From: Naegleria lovaniensis
Lineage: Eukaryota > Heterolobosea > Eutetramitea > Acrasida > Naegleriidae
DNA length: 64,000 bases
Direction: 5' to 3'
Assembly (NCBI RefSeq): GCF_003324165.1
Contig: NW_025407840.1
Location: 604,385 to 668,384, forward strand
The notes beneath the pieces are model-generated. The model was not told the DNA's origin, did no database searches, and saw only the letters and a program-made list of their open reading frames with translations. Position 1 is the stretch's first letter; each line of letters begins with the position of its first letter. A program made the position numbers and the translations under genes. Of the stretch, positions 1-10,004 are shown one piece after another.

Positions 1-564
1 GTTGCTGTCTTTGTCTTGGCTAATTTATTCTTAACTCGACAAGATATTTTGGCGAATTTAGGTGTTTCATTGGATAATATGATGCATGGTAAAATTCATA
101 CCTTGTTGACAAGCATGTTTACACATATTGATTTACTCCATATATTTATGAATATGTATGCATTGAGTCAATTGGGAAAGATGATGCCCATGACTCGGAG
201 ATTGTTGTGGCCAGCTTACATTTTCTGTGGATTGGTTGCTTCTTCTGTTTATTTGATCGATAAATGGATTGGAAGTACGGTCTTGTCACGACCTCATGAA
301 TACTATACCACAGGTATTGGAGCAAGTGGAGCCATATTTGGAATTTTAGCGTTTGTGACACAAGTACATCCTTTCATTCCAGTCGGTATATTCTTTTTAC
401 CTATTCAATTCAAATTAAGGAATTTCTTTTATGGTGTGCTAGCCATTGAATTCTATCGTTGGTACACTCATAGAGATTCATCAGTAAGTGCGAGTGGTCA
501 CTTGGGAGGAGCTTTGGGAGGATACTTGTTTTACCTATTGAATCGAAAGAGACTTCTCTTTTAA
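1..564 (+). CDS. Rhomboid-family intramembrane serine protease, 3' part
   Basis: The reading frame is open at the left edge, so this is the C-terminal part of a larger gene; no start codon lies in the window. Rhomboids cleave transmembrane segments inside the membrane with a Ser-His dyad. Both expected motifs are present: the GASGAIFG block that carries the catalytic serine, and the SGHLGGALGGY block that carries the histidine, about 65 residues apart. An upstream HIFMNMYAL segment matches the usual conserved HxxxN helix. At least five hydrophobic helices are visible. Mitochondrial (PARL-like) and secretory rhomboids cannot be told apart without the N-terminus. The family call is firm; the substrate is unknown. 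Confidence 0.88.
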   Translation, partial: VAVFVLANLFLTRQDILANLGVSLDNMMHGKIHTLLTSMFTHIDLLHIFMNMYALSQLGKMMPMTRRLLWPAYIFCGLVASSVYLIDKWIGSTVLSRPHEYYTTGIGASGAIFGILAFVTQVHPFIPVGIFFLPIQFKLRNFFYGVLAIEFYRWYTHRDSSVSASGHLGGALGGYLFYLLNRKRLLF

Positions 565-898
565 TTTGGGACATTTGGAATAATTTGTGTGTATTTCCAG
601 AACAAAGATTTCAATAGTCGAATTTCTCTCCAATGATTCCAATACGAATGTGAAAATTAAAAACTCGCAATAAGCTTACTCACACACAAGAAAAACATTC
701 ACAATGCTGAGGTGCTGTTGCAGAATTATTCTGATCAAAATAATGTATGATCCTCCTGCACATGTATGTACGGAATTCCATTCTCTTTTCCAATTTGGTC
801 CAAAACGAATCGAAAGAACAACGGTTTCCGTACGATCAGTTCAGGAGTCCTTTTGAATTTTTTTCGAAAAATCTTACAAAAAAAACCACAAAAAAAAA
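565..898. other. Intergenic spacer before the CIAO1-like gene
   Basis: AT-rich spacer between two co-oriented genes. It ends in A-runs that touch the ATG at 899. No RNA gene or repeat was seen. Confidence 0.5.
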
Positions 899-2389
899 AT
901 GAATCTTTTTTGGCGGCTCCAATTAGTGGCCACTCTGTGCGATCACGAAGAAAGCGTTTGGTCCATTTCGTTTCATCCACAATTCAAACATTTATTGGCA
1001 ACGTGTTCCTCGGATAAGACGGTACGGATTTATTATGTACGGAGTGAACGGAAGGAAGTGAAAGACTCTTCGGGATGTTACATGATGATGAATCAACAAC
1101 AACAACCAAATATTAATTCATCATCCAATCATTTTAATTTCAAGACCATGATCAAATGTTTAGATGTTTTAGAAAATCAGCATAATAGAACCATCCGAAG
1201 AGTGGATTGGTCTCATCCCAACGGAAATGCTTTGGCTTGTGCAAGTTTTGATGGAACGAGTTCTATTTGGATTTTGTTGAAAAACAAACTCGTATCACAT
1301 TTGAATGCACTTGATGAAGAATTTGTCAAACAACAATCTCTACAACACAATGACTATTATGAACATAGTAAGAAGAATGGAATGTTTAGTTCGTTAAAAC
1401 TTTTGAAGTGTGTCTCTACTTTGGAAGGACATGAAAATGAAGTGAAATCCGTAGCTTGGAATTTCAAAGACGTTTCTTCTTCGAGTAATACTGAGATGAA
1501 TGATGATGAAGAGAGTGAATTTGGAGCTGACTGTGGATTGTTGGCAACATGTGGTCGAGATAAAACTGTTTGGGTTTGGGAAGCAATTGATAAGATTGGA
1601 TTTTCAGATTTTGATTGTAATTCTGTGTGTAGTGGACATACACAGGATGTGAAATTTGTGGCTTGGCATCCATTAACTCGAGAAAATATGCCATCTCTAT
1701 TATTTAGTGCATCCTACGATAACACCATTCGTGTTTGGAAAGAAGGTGGATTTAGTGACGACCATTCAAGTCATCATGATTTTTCACGCTCTACTGGAGG
1801 AGATGAATGGAAATGTGTTGGAATTTTGAGAGGTCATACCAGTACGGTTTGGGCTCTTGCATTTGAACCTCATCTTGTGCTTGCGAATTCAATGATGAAA
1901 AATCAAATGACAGATTCTTCTGTTGGAAATTCTGGTAGTAGTAGCAGTGGCAGTGGCAGCAGTAGCATTAATACGAACACGACGGTCACTCCTCTCGATT
2001 ATCCTCAATTTATGGTCAGTGTTGGAGATGACAAATCCATCATTGTGTGGCGAGAAGATGTTGTAGGAAATTATCTTGACATGAATATGACAGCTGTTCA
2101 GACCATTTCTGACGTTCACACTCGAACGATATATCATGTCGATTGGTGTGTGTATGAGAATCCATACAGACCCGGAGAAGCGATTTCATTGGTAGCTACT
2201 GCTGGTGGAGATAATGCTATTGCAATCTTTGAGTGGAATAGAGTTGAACAAAAATTGAATTTATTGACCAAGATTGTGAATGCTCACGAAGCAGATATTA
2301 ATTGTTGTATATGGAATAAGAATGTTTTTGGAGAGTTGGCCTCTTGTTCAGATGATGGTGTTGTGAAACTATGGAAGTTAGATTTGTAA
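899..2389 (+). CDS. CIAO1: CIAO1/Cia1-like WD40 protein, cytosolic Fe-S targeting complex
   Basis: A single-exon gene of 496 residues. CIAO1 is the WD40 propeller of the CIA targeting complex, which delivers Fe-S clusters to cytosolic and nuclear apoproteins. Family-typical phrases occur in order: a TIRRVDW blade, SFDGTSSIW, GHENEVKSVAW, CGRDKTVWVWE, GHTQDVKFVAWHP, ASYDNTIRVWK, GHTSTVWALAF, and a terminal SCSDDGVVKLWKL. Seven blades can be traced. The protein is longer than the roughly 340-residue animal form. The extra length lies in low-complexity inter-blade loops, including a Ser/Gly run near residues 345-360. The ATG directly follows a run of A. Other WD40 families are less likely because the blade signatures match CIAO1 closely. 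Confidence 0.9.
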   Translation: MNLFWRLQLVATLCDHEESVWSISFHPQFKHLLATCSSDKTVRIYYVRSERKEVKDSSGCYMMMNQQQQPNINSSSNHFNFKTMIKCLDVLENQHNRTIRRVDWSHPNGNALACASFDGTSSIWILLKNKLVSHLNALDEEFVKQQSLQHNDYYEHSKKNGMFSSLKLLKCVSTLEGHENEVKSVAWNFKDVSSSSNTEMNDDEESEFGADCGLLATCGRDKTVWVWEAIDKIGFSDFDCNSVCSGHTQDVKFVAWHPLTRENMPSLLFSASYDNTIRVWKEGGFSDDHSSHHDFSRSTGGDEWKCVGILRGHTSTVWALAFEPHLVLANSMMKNQMTDSSVGNSGSSSSGSGSSSINTNTTVTPLDYPQFMVSVGDDKSIIVWREDVVGNYLDMNMTAVQTISDVHTRTIYHVDWCVYENPYRPGEAISLVATAGGDNAIAIFEWNRVEQKLNLLTKIVNAHEADINCCIWNKNVFGELASCSDDGVVKLWKLDL

Positions 2390-2508
2390 TGCAAGTATAA
2401 TCGGCAGCAAGTTCAATTCTTGCCATTTTTATTTATTTCAAGCTTGACTTCAATGAAAGTGATGAACTGTGTGTTTATTTACATATTGTTGTTGATTTTG
2501 CACAGTCG

Positions 2509-4477
2509 TTATTGTCTTCTTGTGACCAAGACTCGCAAATTCGATGAAGGTCTAGCAGTGATGCCAGGAACATCCACAACTACATCCTCCTTCTTACTTT
2601 CATCGTTCAATAATGTGAATTCATAAAACTGTAAAAGACGACACAAGATCATGCAAGTTTCAATTTGACTGAACGAGTAGCCAATGCATTTTCTAATTAT
2701 GAAATGTTGATTAATGTGATCAAGTTCAATTATTGTACTTACCGGTTACCTGCAACAATACAATATCCGAATAATTATTTCAAAATTAAATATTAAATAT
2801 TGGCTTGAATAATGATCATAAGGAAAGACATACCTCCTGAAAATGGGAACCAACTAACGCTTGAAATGACCTTTTGTTTGAAATCCTTATCGAGGAATCG
2901 TTCGGGTGCAAAATCTGTTCCCTTATAAGTTTCATTATTGAAATCAGGAGACAAGGTGTGACATGCCTTGGCATCGAGATACATGGTTGAACCTTTTGGA
3001 ATGGTGTACTTGCCAACTTTGGTGGTCTTGCAACATTCTTTAACAATTGAAACAACAGGAGGGTGCTAATTTTGAAAATTCATAGAGTGACAATGTAAAC
3101 AATAATTTCCATAACTTTAAAAAACATACCAATCGAAGAGATTCCATCATGGTAGCATGAATATACTCCATGTTTGCATAATCTTCAAAGTTAGGAGCTC
3201 TCAACTCAGGTCCACCTATTCTTAACGCTTCTTCTCTTGCTTTTTCTTGAGCTTTTTGATTCTTTGACAATTCATACATGAGCCATTGTAATGTTGTACT
3301 GAATTGAAAATTACAATTAGTAAAAAATTAGTAAACTCTTATTCACAAAATGTGCACAAAATATTACTTACCTTGTTGTTTCATGTCCTGCAATGACAAA
3401 AATATATGCATTACTCTTCAACTCATCCAATGTCAATTTGTGATTCGATAACTCTTCCATATTTGCCTTCACTAATTGTGACAATAAATCATTCAACGAT
3501 TTCTCTGGATCTTGTTTGAATTCTTCTTGTCTCTGTGAAATGTATCGATTCAAATGTTCGCTCATTAATGCTAGAGCCTTATCAGTTTCAGTGTAACGAG
3601 CTAACAGTTTTCGAACAAGTCCCTGTCCAAAGAAGAATCGTTGATAATAATCGTGCTTGATGACATTGGTCAGAGCTTCTCTAAATTTCTTTCCATCATT
3701 TGAAGTTTCAGAGAAAATTCCAAAGTCAATACCAAAACCTGCTTCACCAATGACTGCCAAAGTGACATCTGAATAATCCTCCAAATCCAACACAAAACCC
3801 TTCTTTTGCTCTCCACGATTACCTTTTACAGTAATTGTCTCAGATGACTTGTCCAACAATTTCTCCCATTTTGTTTTAAACAATGCATCTGTTGCTTTGA
3901 TTGCCGATTCACACATATATCTCAAATTATTTGTAGAAAATGAAGGAGAGACGACTACATGATGATTCTTCCACACAGGTCCGTCGGGAGCTGTCAAAAT
4001 CGAACTTGCTGTCTTGGAAAAGATGTTAAATGGTTCATAGAAGGCATCTACTGGTTTTACAAAGCTCGACGCTTTGGTGAGTAGTACTTCCTTGACTGAA
4101 TCTTTATCGGCAATGATAATGTTGTTTCGGTGTGGAGTCGTGACTCGAACACACAATTGTTGAGAGTTGTCATTGTCGTTTTTGTGTTTTTCTTGTTCTT
4201 GTCGCATCAATCGAATCACCACATCGGAATTGCCATGGGCAATGTACGGTGAAAGAATAGGAATTCGAACAAGTCCTTCATTGAGAATTTGCCAATATCC
4301 CGGAATGTCTTTTCCTTTTGCAATGTTTCTTCTCAAATTCACAATGATTTTTAACACGTAGAATATGATCAGAGCCACACCAAAGGTCAAGACAAGAGAC
4401 CATAGATCATAGGAGACAAGTAACAACGTCGTGTCGGTGGTTGTTGTTATGCTGGTGGTGCTTTCTGTTGCGGACAT
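2509..4477 (-). CDS. Cytochrome P450, five exons including a 7-nt microexon
   Basis: A membrane-anchored heme monooxygenase; the substrate is unknown. Exons: 4477-3372, 3298-3130, 3065-2834, 2749-2743 and 2692-2509, total 1698 nt, 565 residues. Phases are 2, 0, 1, 2 and all donors are GTAAGT or GTATGT. An N-terminal hydrophobic anchor lies near residues 20-45. The I-helix AGHETTS ends exon 1, the K-helix ExxR (ESLRL) ends exon 2, and the PERF motif is in exon 3. The heme loop reads FSGGNRKCIG with the proximal cysteine at about residue 507. It can only be formed if the 7-nt exon is included; direct joining of the flanking exons breaks the frame before the cysteine. The C-terminus after the loop is normal for P450s. 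The subfamily is not assigned. Confidence 0.85.
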
Positions 4478-4780
4478 GTTGTGGGTGGATCCTCACTCTC
4501 TAATTGAATCTCTCTCTCTGAAAACAATCGTTTTTGTTTTGTTTTTTCAAACACAATCAAAAGTTCAAGTTTGGACTTTGATGGAGCGCAATAATCGCCC
4601 TAGTGAATTATTTTAGCAAGTCCTTCATGCGATGAGTGCGAGAGTTGATTTTTGGTTATCCTCGAACGAAGGGAGTGCGCATAATTTCAAAATCAATGTC
4701 AATTGGATTTCACAAGCACAACTACAGTTCGTCTCATGTGAAAGAGGACAATACCATGGATACAACAAAGAATGGATTGT

Positions 4781-7402
4781 TTAAGGATTGTTTTGAGGAG
4801 ATGACTCTTCCAACGTTGGTGTTGGAGTGGAGGTAACACTATCACTTTCTTCATGAGTTTCGTTCGTGGCTGTTGAAGATTGCAGTTCCTCTTCCTTTTT
4901 GGTTATTGTGAGATTATCTCCTTCATGGTCTTCATGAATGATTGGATCCTCATTCGTTGTGTGGTGTGATGACTCTGGCACTACGATTTCTGGTTCTTTT
5001 GAATGAACTTGTGGATCCACAGATTCGGGTGAATGAATTTGAGAACTAATATCAGAATCTTCTTCCAAAATCAGCTTTCGTGCATGGGCGGAAGCCAATT
5101 CAAGATTTTGTTTTTCCAGCTCTTGGAATGAGAGAGTTAGTTCTTGAAGGGTGAGAGTCAAATTACTGTTCTGAGTAGTGAGTTGTTGTGTTGTCAATTG
5201 GCATTCCTGGAGATGGCTTGTAAGGTTGGAAATTTCTTGTACAAGGTTAGAATTTTCATCACTATTCTGTGAAAGTATCTTGTTCATTTCTGTCAATGTC
5301 TCGTTGAGCTTGAATTCCAATTGCTCTACATTGTTTTTACATATCTTTTCTTCTTCCACATGCTCAAGTTTGGTTTCAATGAGGATGGATGATAGTGTGG
5401 TCGATTTGTCTGAGCACTCTTTGAAGAGTTTTTCCAACTCTGTAACATTAGATGAACATTCTCCAACTCGTAAAATTAATTCTTGCTTTTCATTGCTCAA
5501 AAATTCAATTCGTTTCTCCAGAGAGGTTAGTTTAAGGATTAACTTTTCCACTTGTTTGTCTTGAATGATTTTTGTCCTTTCTTCACGACACAAGCTCAAG
5601 GCAGAAAAACATTCACGTTGCTCCAATTCCACATGATGCAACTTTTTGGTTAATTCTCTTGTTGTTTTCTGGCATTGTTGTTTCTTTTCCAATTGATCTA
5701 GGAACACTTTGAGTTGGCCTTTGATTTTTTCATTCTCTTCGTTGATGGTCTCATTAAACTGTCCCATGTAGTTAGAAATCTGCGCAATGTATTGAGCAGT
5801 TTGCTGTAATTGAGCCGAATGTTTCTGTATTTCTTCCTTTTCAGTCATTACTACACGCAATGTTGTTTGTTTCAAAGTTTCAATCTGCTCGAATTGTTCA
5901 GATTTCTCATGTTTTAGATGAGTAATCTCCTTTTGAAGACCTTCTATCAAATCTGCTTGCTTTTTGATTTCTTCTTGAAGAGCATTTTGCTGTGAGACTT
6001 TTCGTTGTTCTTCAATTTTTAAATCATTTTGCAACTTCGTAATTGTGTCTTCTTGCATTGTTTTCACAAGAAGCATTTCCTTGATTTGCTGATCTTTCTT
6101 TTCGATAATGCTGATGGTTGTGATATTTAGGGTTTGTAAATAATCTTCAAGCAGTGTCAAATTCTTTAGCAGTATTGAATTTGTAATTTTGTTAGATTCG
6201 ACAGTCTCGTTCAACGAGTGTACTTTCTCTTCAAGCTCTGAGATTTTCTCTTTGTGATTTGAAATTTTAACTTCCTTATCCAACAATTGTTTGTTCAATA
6301 AAGTAATTTCCTCATTCTTGGATAGAATCGTAATTTTCAATGATGATTCTGTCTCTAGAGCACTCGCCATTTGCATTTCATTTTGATGTTTCAGTTGTTC
6401 TATTTGCATGTTCAAGTTAGCAATGTCCTGTAATTGCTCCTCAATTTTGTTATTTGTAAGTCGATCGTTAGAGAGTTTGAGTAAAATATTCTTGCCTTGT
6501 GGTGTTATTGAATTGATTGTCTCCAATTTTTCACTGACTTTGAACAGAGAGTATAAATCGTTCGTAATCTCCTCTGATATTTGTGGATACTCTTTCAACA
6601 TATTGTGTGATTTTTTGATAAGGGAGCTCGATCGTGAGCAATGTGCCCTCAACTTGAGGCTCAAGTAAAAGTTGACACCTTTCTCCACACCAGGAATTGC
6701 ATAAGCTTTCGAAATTGAAATCAAAACTTCCCTCGCAATCAATACTTCCACCATGGTTTTGGCACAATAAGGTTCAGTATCTGAATTTGAGTTCACTTCA
6801 TCCTCAATTACGTTTTCTATTTTTTCAATGAGCTCACTGCTCATGAGAAACTGTTCTCTCTTACTTATCAACTCTTCTCTCGATTTCAATTGAATTCCCA
6901 AGCTCCACAATGGTATTGTATGATTGTTACCACACTTATCAGAGGTAGAGTTCGAATACTCGGCAGTGAGGTCCTGCACGATACGAGAAGCCTTTTGTTC
7001 ATGCTCCGTTTGAGATGCAGCATTGGATAATAAACTAGAGTAAAATTCCGAGGCATAGTTCAAAGCAATGATATGTTTCACGAGTTCTTGATGGCATTGG
7101 GTATTGTTATTGCTCAAGAATTTAGAGATGAGAAGGGATGTTGAATTGTTGGATGTTTTGCTTTCATTCATGGTTGGTGGATGATGATCGGGATTGGAGT
7201 TTTCCATCATCATCGGGAATGTAAAATTCTGTATGGCTCGTAAATAGAATTCCACTCGTTCATAGCCACGTTCATGAGAATGTTTCAAAAGAATTTGAAT
7301 CATTTCATTTGGTACTCGCTCAATAGGAACCCTGAATGCCAAATAGAAGGACAAAAAGGCGACCAACACAAATAAAACTCCACGAAGAAAAAGATTGCTG
7401 GG
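4781..7402 (-). pseudogene. Signal-anchor coiled-coil protein gene, start codon severed by a transposon
   Basis: A long open frame of about 870 codons. The N-terminus is hydrophobic (FVLVAFLSFYLAF), a signal peptide or type II anchor. A stretch with several N-x-S/T sequons follows, then a heptad-rich coiled coil from roughly residue 250 to 770, then an acidic Ser/Thr/Pro/Glu tail ending in NNP. No family was recognised. The frame has no in-frame ATG before the hydrophobic segment; it runs straight into the transposon inverted repeat at 7405. The missing ATG lies at 9826-9824, on the far side of the insertion, where removing the element with one TA restores an 875-residue protein. The next in-frame ATG (7303) lies after the hydrophobic segment, so initiation there would lose membrane targeting. 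The frame is otherwise undamaged, which suggests a recent insertion. Confidence 0.8.
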
Positions 7403-7404
7403 TA
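7403..7404. repeat. TA target-site duplication, left copy
   Basis: The TA dinucleotide directly abuts the left inverted repeat. The matching copy is at 9821-9822. Confidence 0.85.
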
Positions 7405-7438
7405 TTGTGATTTTCGAAAAAGTGCGAAAAAAAATCGA
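7405..7438 (+). repeat. Left terminal inverted repeat
   Basis: The first 22 bp are identical to the reverse complement of the right end. After that the repeat continues as an A8 run and TCGA, where the right end has AATAAAAAA and TCGA, a one-base length difference. Confidence 0.9.
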
Positions 7439-7536
7439 GTAAAATCGAAAACGACTTGCTCAAATTCGGTCAACCATCATTTTTTGGACGTTTCTTCCCG
7501 AAAACGATTTTGCTTGATGTTGACGAGATACGATGT

Positions 7537-7671
7537 TGATGCTATTCGTGCAAAGTCGAAAAAATCGATTACGATCGACCTGAATCGATTACCTCAACAC
7601 GATTCATTTCTCAACGTCGATGTTTTTCGTCCAAAATCGAAAAAATCAATTATGATCGACCTGAATCGATT
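7537..7671. repeat. Subterminal direct repeats, 54 bp with 81-bp spacing
   Basis: Positions 7537-7590 and 7618-7671 match at 47 of 54 positions by eye, including the shared core GATCGACCTGAATCGATT. A weaker third echo (AAAAAATCGAT) lies near 7691. Subterminal repeats of this kind are often transposase-binding sites in Tc1/mariner relatives; that role here is inference. Confidence 0.7.
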
Positions 7672-7713
7672 TTCTTGATCGTCAGAGTTGAAAAAATCGA
7701 TCATGAAGAACCT

Positions 7714-8378
7714 TTAATCAAATAAACTCTGATAATTTGCTTCTATTTGATTTTTCTCCTCTTCCTCTTTTTGTCTAATCTTCTCTTTCTTTACCTCAAT
7801 CAATTTTGCAACTTCATTCACCAATTTGGTCAAAGGTTTTACATACTGTTCCTCTTGTTTAGCAATATCTTCTTCTTGTTTTTTAAATCTCTCAAGTAAC
7901 TCCTCCTTTTCTTTCTGAATTTTCAATAATTGATCTGCAATAACTTTTGAATTATTTTCTTCCATGTCTTTCGATCTGAATGTTCTGATTCGCTGTCACT
8001 ACTGTCACCTTGAATTTGTGAAGCCAATGATTGTTTTTTGTTGGAGTGAGCAGAAATCTCTTTTTCAATCTCGTTAACAATCCATTTCTTGTTTTCTTGA
8101 ATGAAAGTATCAAAAAAATCTTTCACACGTTTGTCATCTTTTGGGGCGTTGCATGTTGCTGGTAAACCATCTTTGTATTTTCTTGAACCTTTAGCAGTAG
8201 GAAATGTGAAATTTGTATTTTTTTTTGTTTCTAATTGGAGCTTCTTGAAAACTTTGCTTGCTGCTTTTGAATTTGTCATTCCATGAGAATAGAGCTCATT
8301 TGAACAAATAGGTAATGTGGTTGCGAGTATTTCGCAAAAACGATCAAACGTGTTCCACTTTGTTTTGTCTTTGCCCAT
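7714..8378 (-). CDS. Transposon accessory protein, two overlapping frames (function unknown)
   Basis: Two minus-strand frames overlap. The upstream frame (8378-7923, 151 residues) starts at an ATG with MGKDKTKWNTFDRF and carries an acidic Ser/Asp patch (SDSESEHSD). The downstream frame (to 7714) holds a strongly charged coiled coil ending in NYQSLFD. They overlap over 7923-7965, and the upstream frame ends soon after the overlap starts. Joining them needs a one-base shift; no adequate GT-AG intron is present. So this is one protein with a frameshift (decay or sequence error), two proteins, or programmed shifting without a canonical slippery site. No family was recognised. The location inside the element, divergent from the transposase, suggests a role in transposition or regulation. 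Confidence 0.6.
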
Positions 8379-8594
8379 TTTTTTTCAGTGAGAAAACCGT
8401 TGTTATTGTTTTTTGACGTTGACACAATCGCACAAAAAACAAGACGCCGTTGAGTTTTTTTTATTCCAAAGCAAATCAACGTCGTTCAATTCAACATTTT
8501 CGATATGACAACATTAAACAATTCAACATAATCGAGCAGAATTGTTTTTCTCAACAATTTCTTATCAATTTTGCTCGAAAAAATCGATTTCCAC

Positions 8595-9665
8595 ATGGTA
8601 AAAGCAACGCAACATCGATTCACAAACGATGAAAGACGAGTTTTCAAACAAAAAACAGGTGTCCAAATATCTCAAAAACTAAGACCATATATCCAAGGTC
8701 AAAAATTAGCCCCAGAACAAATTGAGTTCATTAAATTGGTGTGTGGAAAGTATGGAGATAAACCAAAGGTCTTGCAACAAATTTTACCTTTCGCACCTTC
8801 AACGATTTACAAATATTGCAATGAAATACAAAAAGAAAAAGCTCTCGGAAGGCCTCCACATTCAGGTAAATCAACCCACCTCTCTGTGTTAAGATTTATT
8901 GATATCATATTCAGTGAATATAATACTGTTAATTATGCAGAAGTACGTCAAATAGTTAAAGATTATCTTGATGTTTCAATTTCCATATCTCAGCTCTCCA
9001 AAATAACGACAAAATATTTGTTCAGGACATATAAGAAATGTGAAAAAGTATCAGTATATCGAAAAAGCCCAAGAGTACAATCTCAAAGGACTGTGTACAG
9101 GCGAACTATTCGAACCTACAAAACAAGAATCATGTTTTTTATTGACGAATCGCATTTCTGTTATGACCATTTGATTAGAACAAGGGCTCACATCAAAATT
9201 GGCAACACTTGTCAAAACAGTGCGCACAGAGTGAGTGGAAAACGTTTTTCATTATTGGCATGCATTAACGAGAGAGGAGGTTTGGTTTACTGGGAACTTG
9301 TCGATACAACTAACAAAGCAATTGATGCTGATCGATTTAATATATTTCTGACAACATTGAGCAAATTGATCCCAAAAGATTGTATTTTAGTTCTTGACAA
9401 CGCATCCATTCATAAGGAAAAAGAAGTTCATAGAATAATGAATGGCCAAGGTATTAGTGTGTTTTGGCAAAGCCCATACTCTCCTGACTTCAATCCCATT
9501 GAATTGCTTTTCGGATGGATGAAAACACAGTTGAAAAACTATGAACATTCGGTTGACTCTCTCGAAGAGATAATGGAGCAGGTGTTTGATCAAGTTACAC
9601 CCAAGTTAATCAAATCGTTTGTTCATCATTGCAAGGAAATCTGGCATGATGAGACAAAAACTTAA
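8595..9665 (+). CDS. DD34E transposase (DDE superfamily, IS630/Tc1-like)
   Basis: Cuts and joins the element at its inverted repeats. The ATG at 8595 is the first in the frame and gives 356 residues. An N-terminal helix-rich part (about residues 30-150) resembles a paired helix-turn-helix DNA-binding region. The catalytic domain carries FFIDES (Asp about 184), LVLDNASIH (Asp about 268) and SPDFNPIELLFGWMK (Glu about 303). Exactly 34 residues separate the last two acids. The IELLFGWMK ending is usual for DDE_3-type enzymes. The frame is undisturbed, so the enzyme may be active. The stop at 9665 lies 155 bp inside the right end. Confidence 0.92.
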   Translation: MVKATQHRFTNDERRVFKQKTGVQISQKLRPYIQGQKLAPEQIEFIKLVCGKYGDKPKVLQQILPFAPSTIYKYCNEIQKEKALGRPPHSGKSTHLSVLRFIDIIFSEYNTVNYAEVRQIVKDYLDVSISISQLSKITTKYLFRTYKKCEKVSVYRKSPRVQSQRTVYRRTIRTYKTRIMFFIDESHFCYDHLIRTRAHIKIGNTCQNSAHRVSGKRFSLLACINERGGLVYWELVDTTNKAIDADRFNIFLTTLSKLIPKDCILVLDNASIHKEKEVHRIMNGQGISVFWQSPYSPDFNPIELLFGWMKTQLKNYEHSVDSLEEIMEQVFDQVTPKLIKSFVHHCKEIWHDETKT

Positions 9666-9785
9666 TAAATTTCGAGTTTGATCGAAATCGATTTTGAAGG
9701 ATTTCGATGTTAATCAACATCAAGTCAAAACGACAACGCATCAATGTCGCTCATTTCGATCTCGAAAAAAATCGCGAAAAAATCG

Positions 9786-9820
9786 TCGATTTTTTATTCG
9801 CACTTTTTCGAAAATCACAA
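9786..9820 (-). repeat. Right terminal inverted repeat
   Basis: Reverse complement of the left end. The outer 22 bp are identical and the inner part differs by a short A-run change. Confidence 0.9.
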
Positions 9821-9826
9821 TAACAT
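9821..9826 (-). other. Severed start codon of the interrupted coiled-coil gene plus TA duplication
   Basis: On the minus strand 9826-9821 reads ATGTTA. The ATG follows an A-run like other starts in this window. The TA of the second codon is the target duplication (9821-9822), and its partner TA at 7403-7404 continues directly into CCC-AGC of the host gene in the right frame. Confidence 0.85.
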
Positions 9827-10004
9827 TTTTTTTGATTCGTTCTGCAAAAAAAAAACATCCCAGTTGATTTCAAAGAATTCTATGAGACACAACATTGATT
9901 GGACGAAAGAGATTGTAATATATGAGGAGGACACGTTTAAAGTTTGTACCAAAGTGTAAGCTCATTCGATGCCCGAATGAATTTGGAAAAGTGTTACAAA
10001 AAAA
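9827..10004. promoter_or_regulatory. Shared divergent spacer: coiled-coil gene and TBC gene
   Basis: 178 bp between the original start of the minus-strand coiled-coil gene and the plus-strand TBC gene. Long A/T runs touch both starts. It was the promoter region of the interrupted gene and is now separated from its body. No defined box was identified. Confidence 0.45.

Larger units (their letters stand above)
7405..9820. mobile_element. Tc1/mariner-IS630-type DNA transposon with two divergent genes
   Basis: A 2416-bp element. The outer 22 bp at each end are identical inverted copies beginning TTGTGATTTTCGAAAAAG; imperfect similarity extends to about 34 bp. TA flanks both ends, the target preferred by the Tc1/mariner superfamily. 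Inside are an intact DD34E transposase on the plus strand and, transcribed divergently from a central region of about 215 bp, an accessory reading frame on the minus strand. Subterminal sequence is rich in AATCGATT and GATCG motifs, unlike the neighbouring host DNA. Identical ends, an intact transposase and an exact TA duplication point to recent and possibly autonomous activity. Confidence 0.92.

Noticed and set aside
7923-7965. Programmed -1 frameshift in the transposon accessory gene
   Set aside because: No canonical X-XXY-YYZ heptamer or obvious stimulatory hairpin at the overlap; decay or sequence error is simpler.
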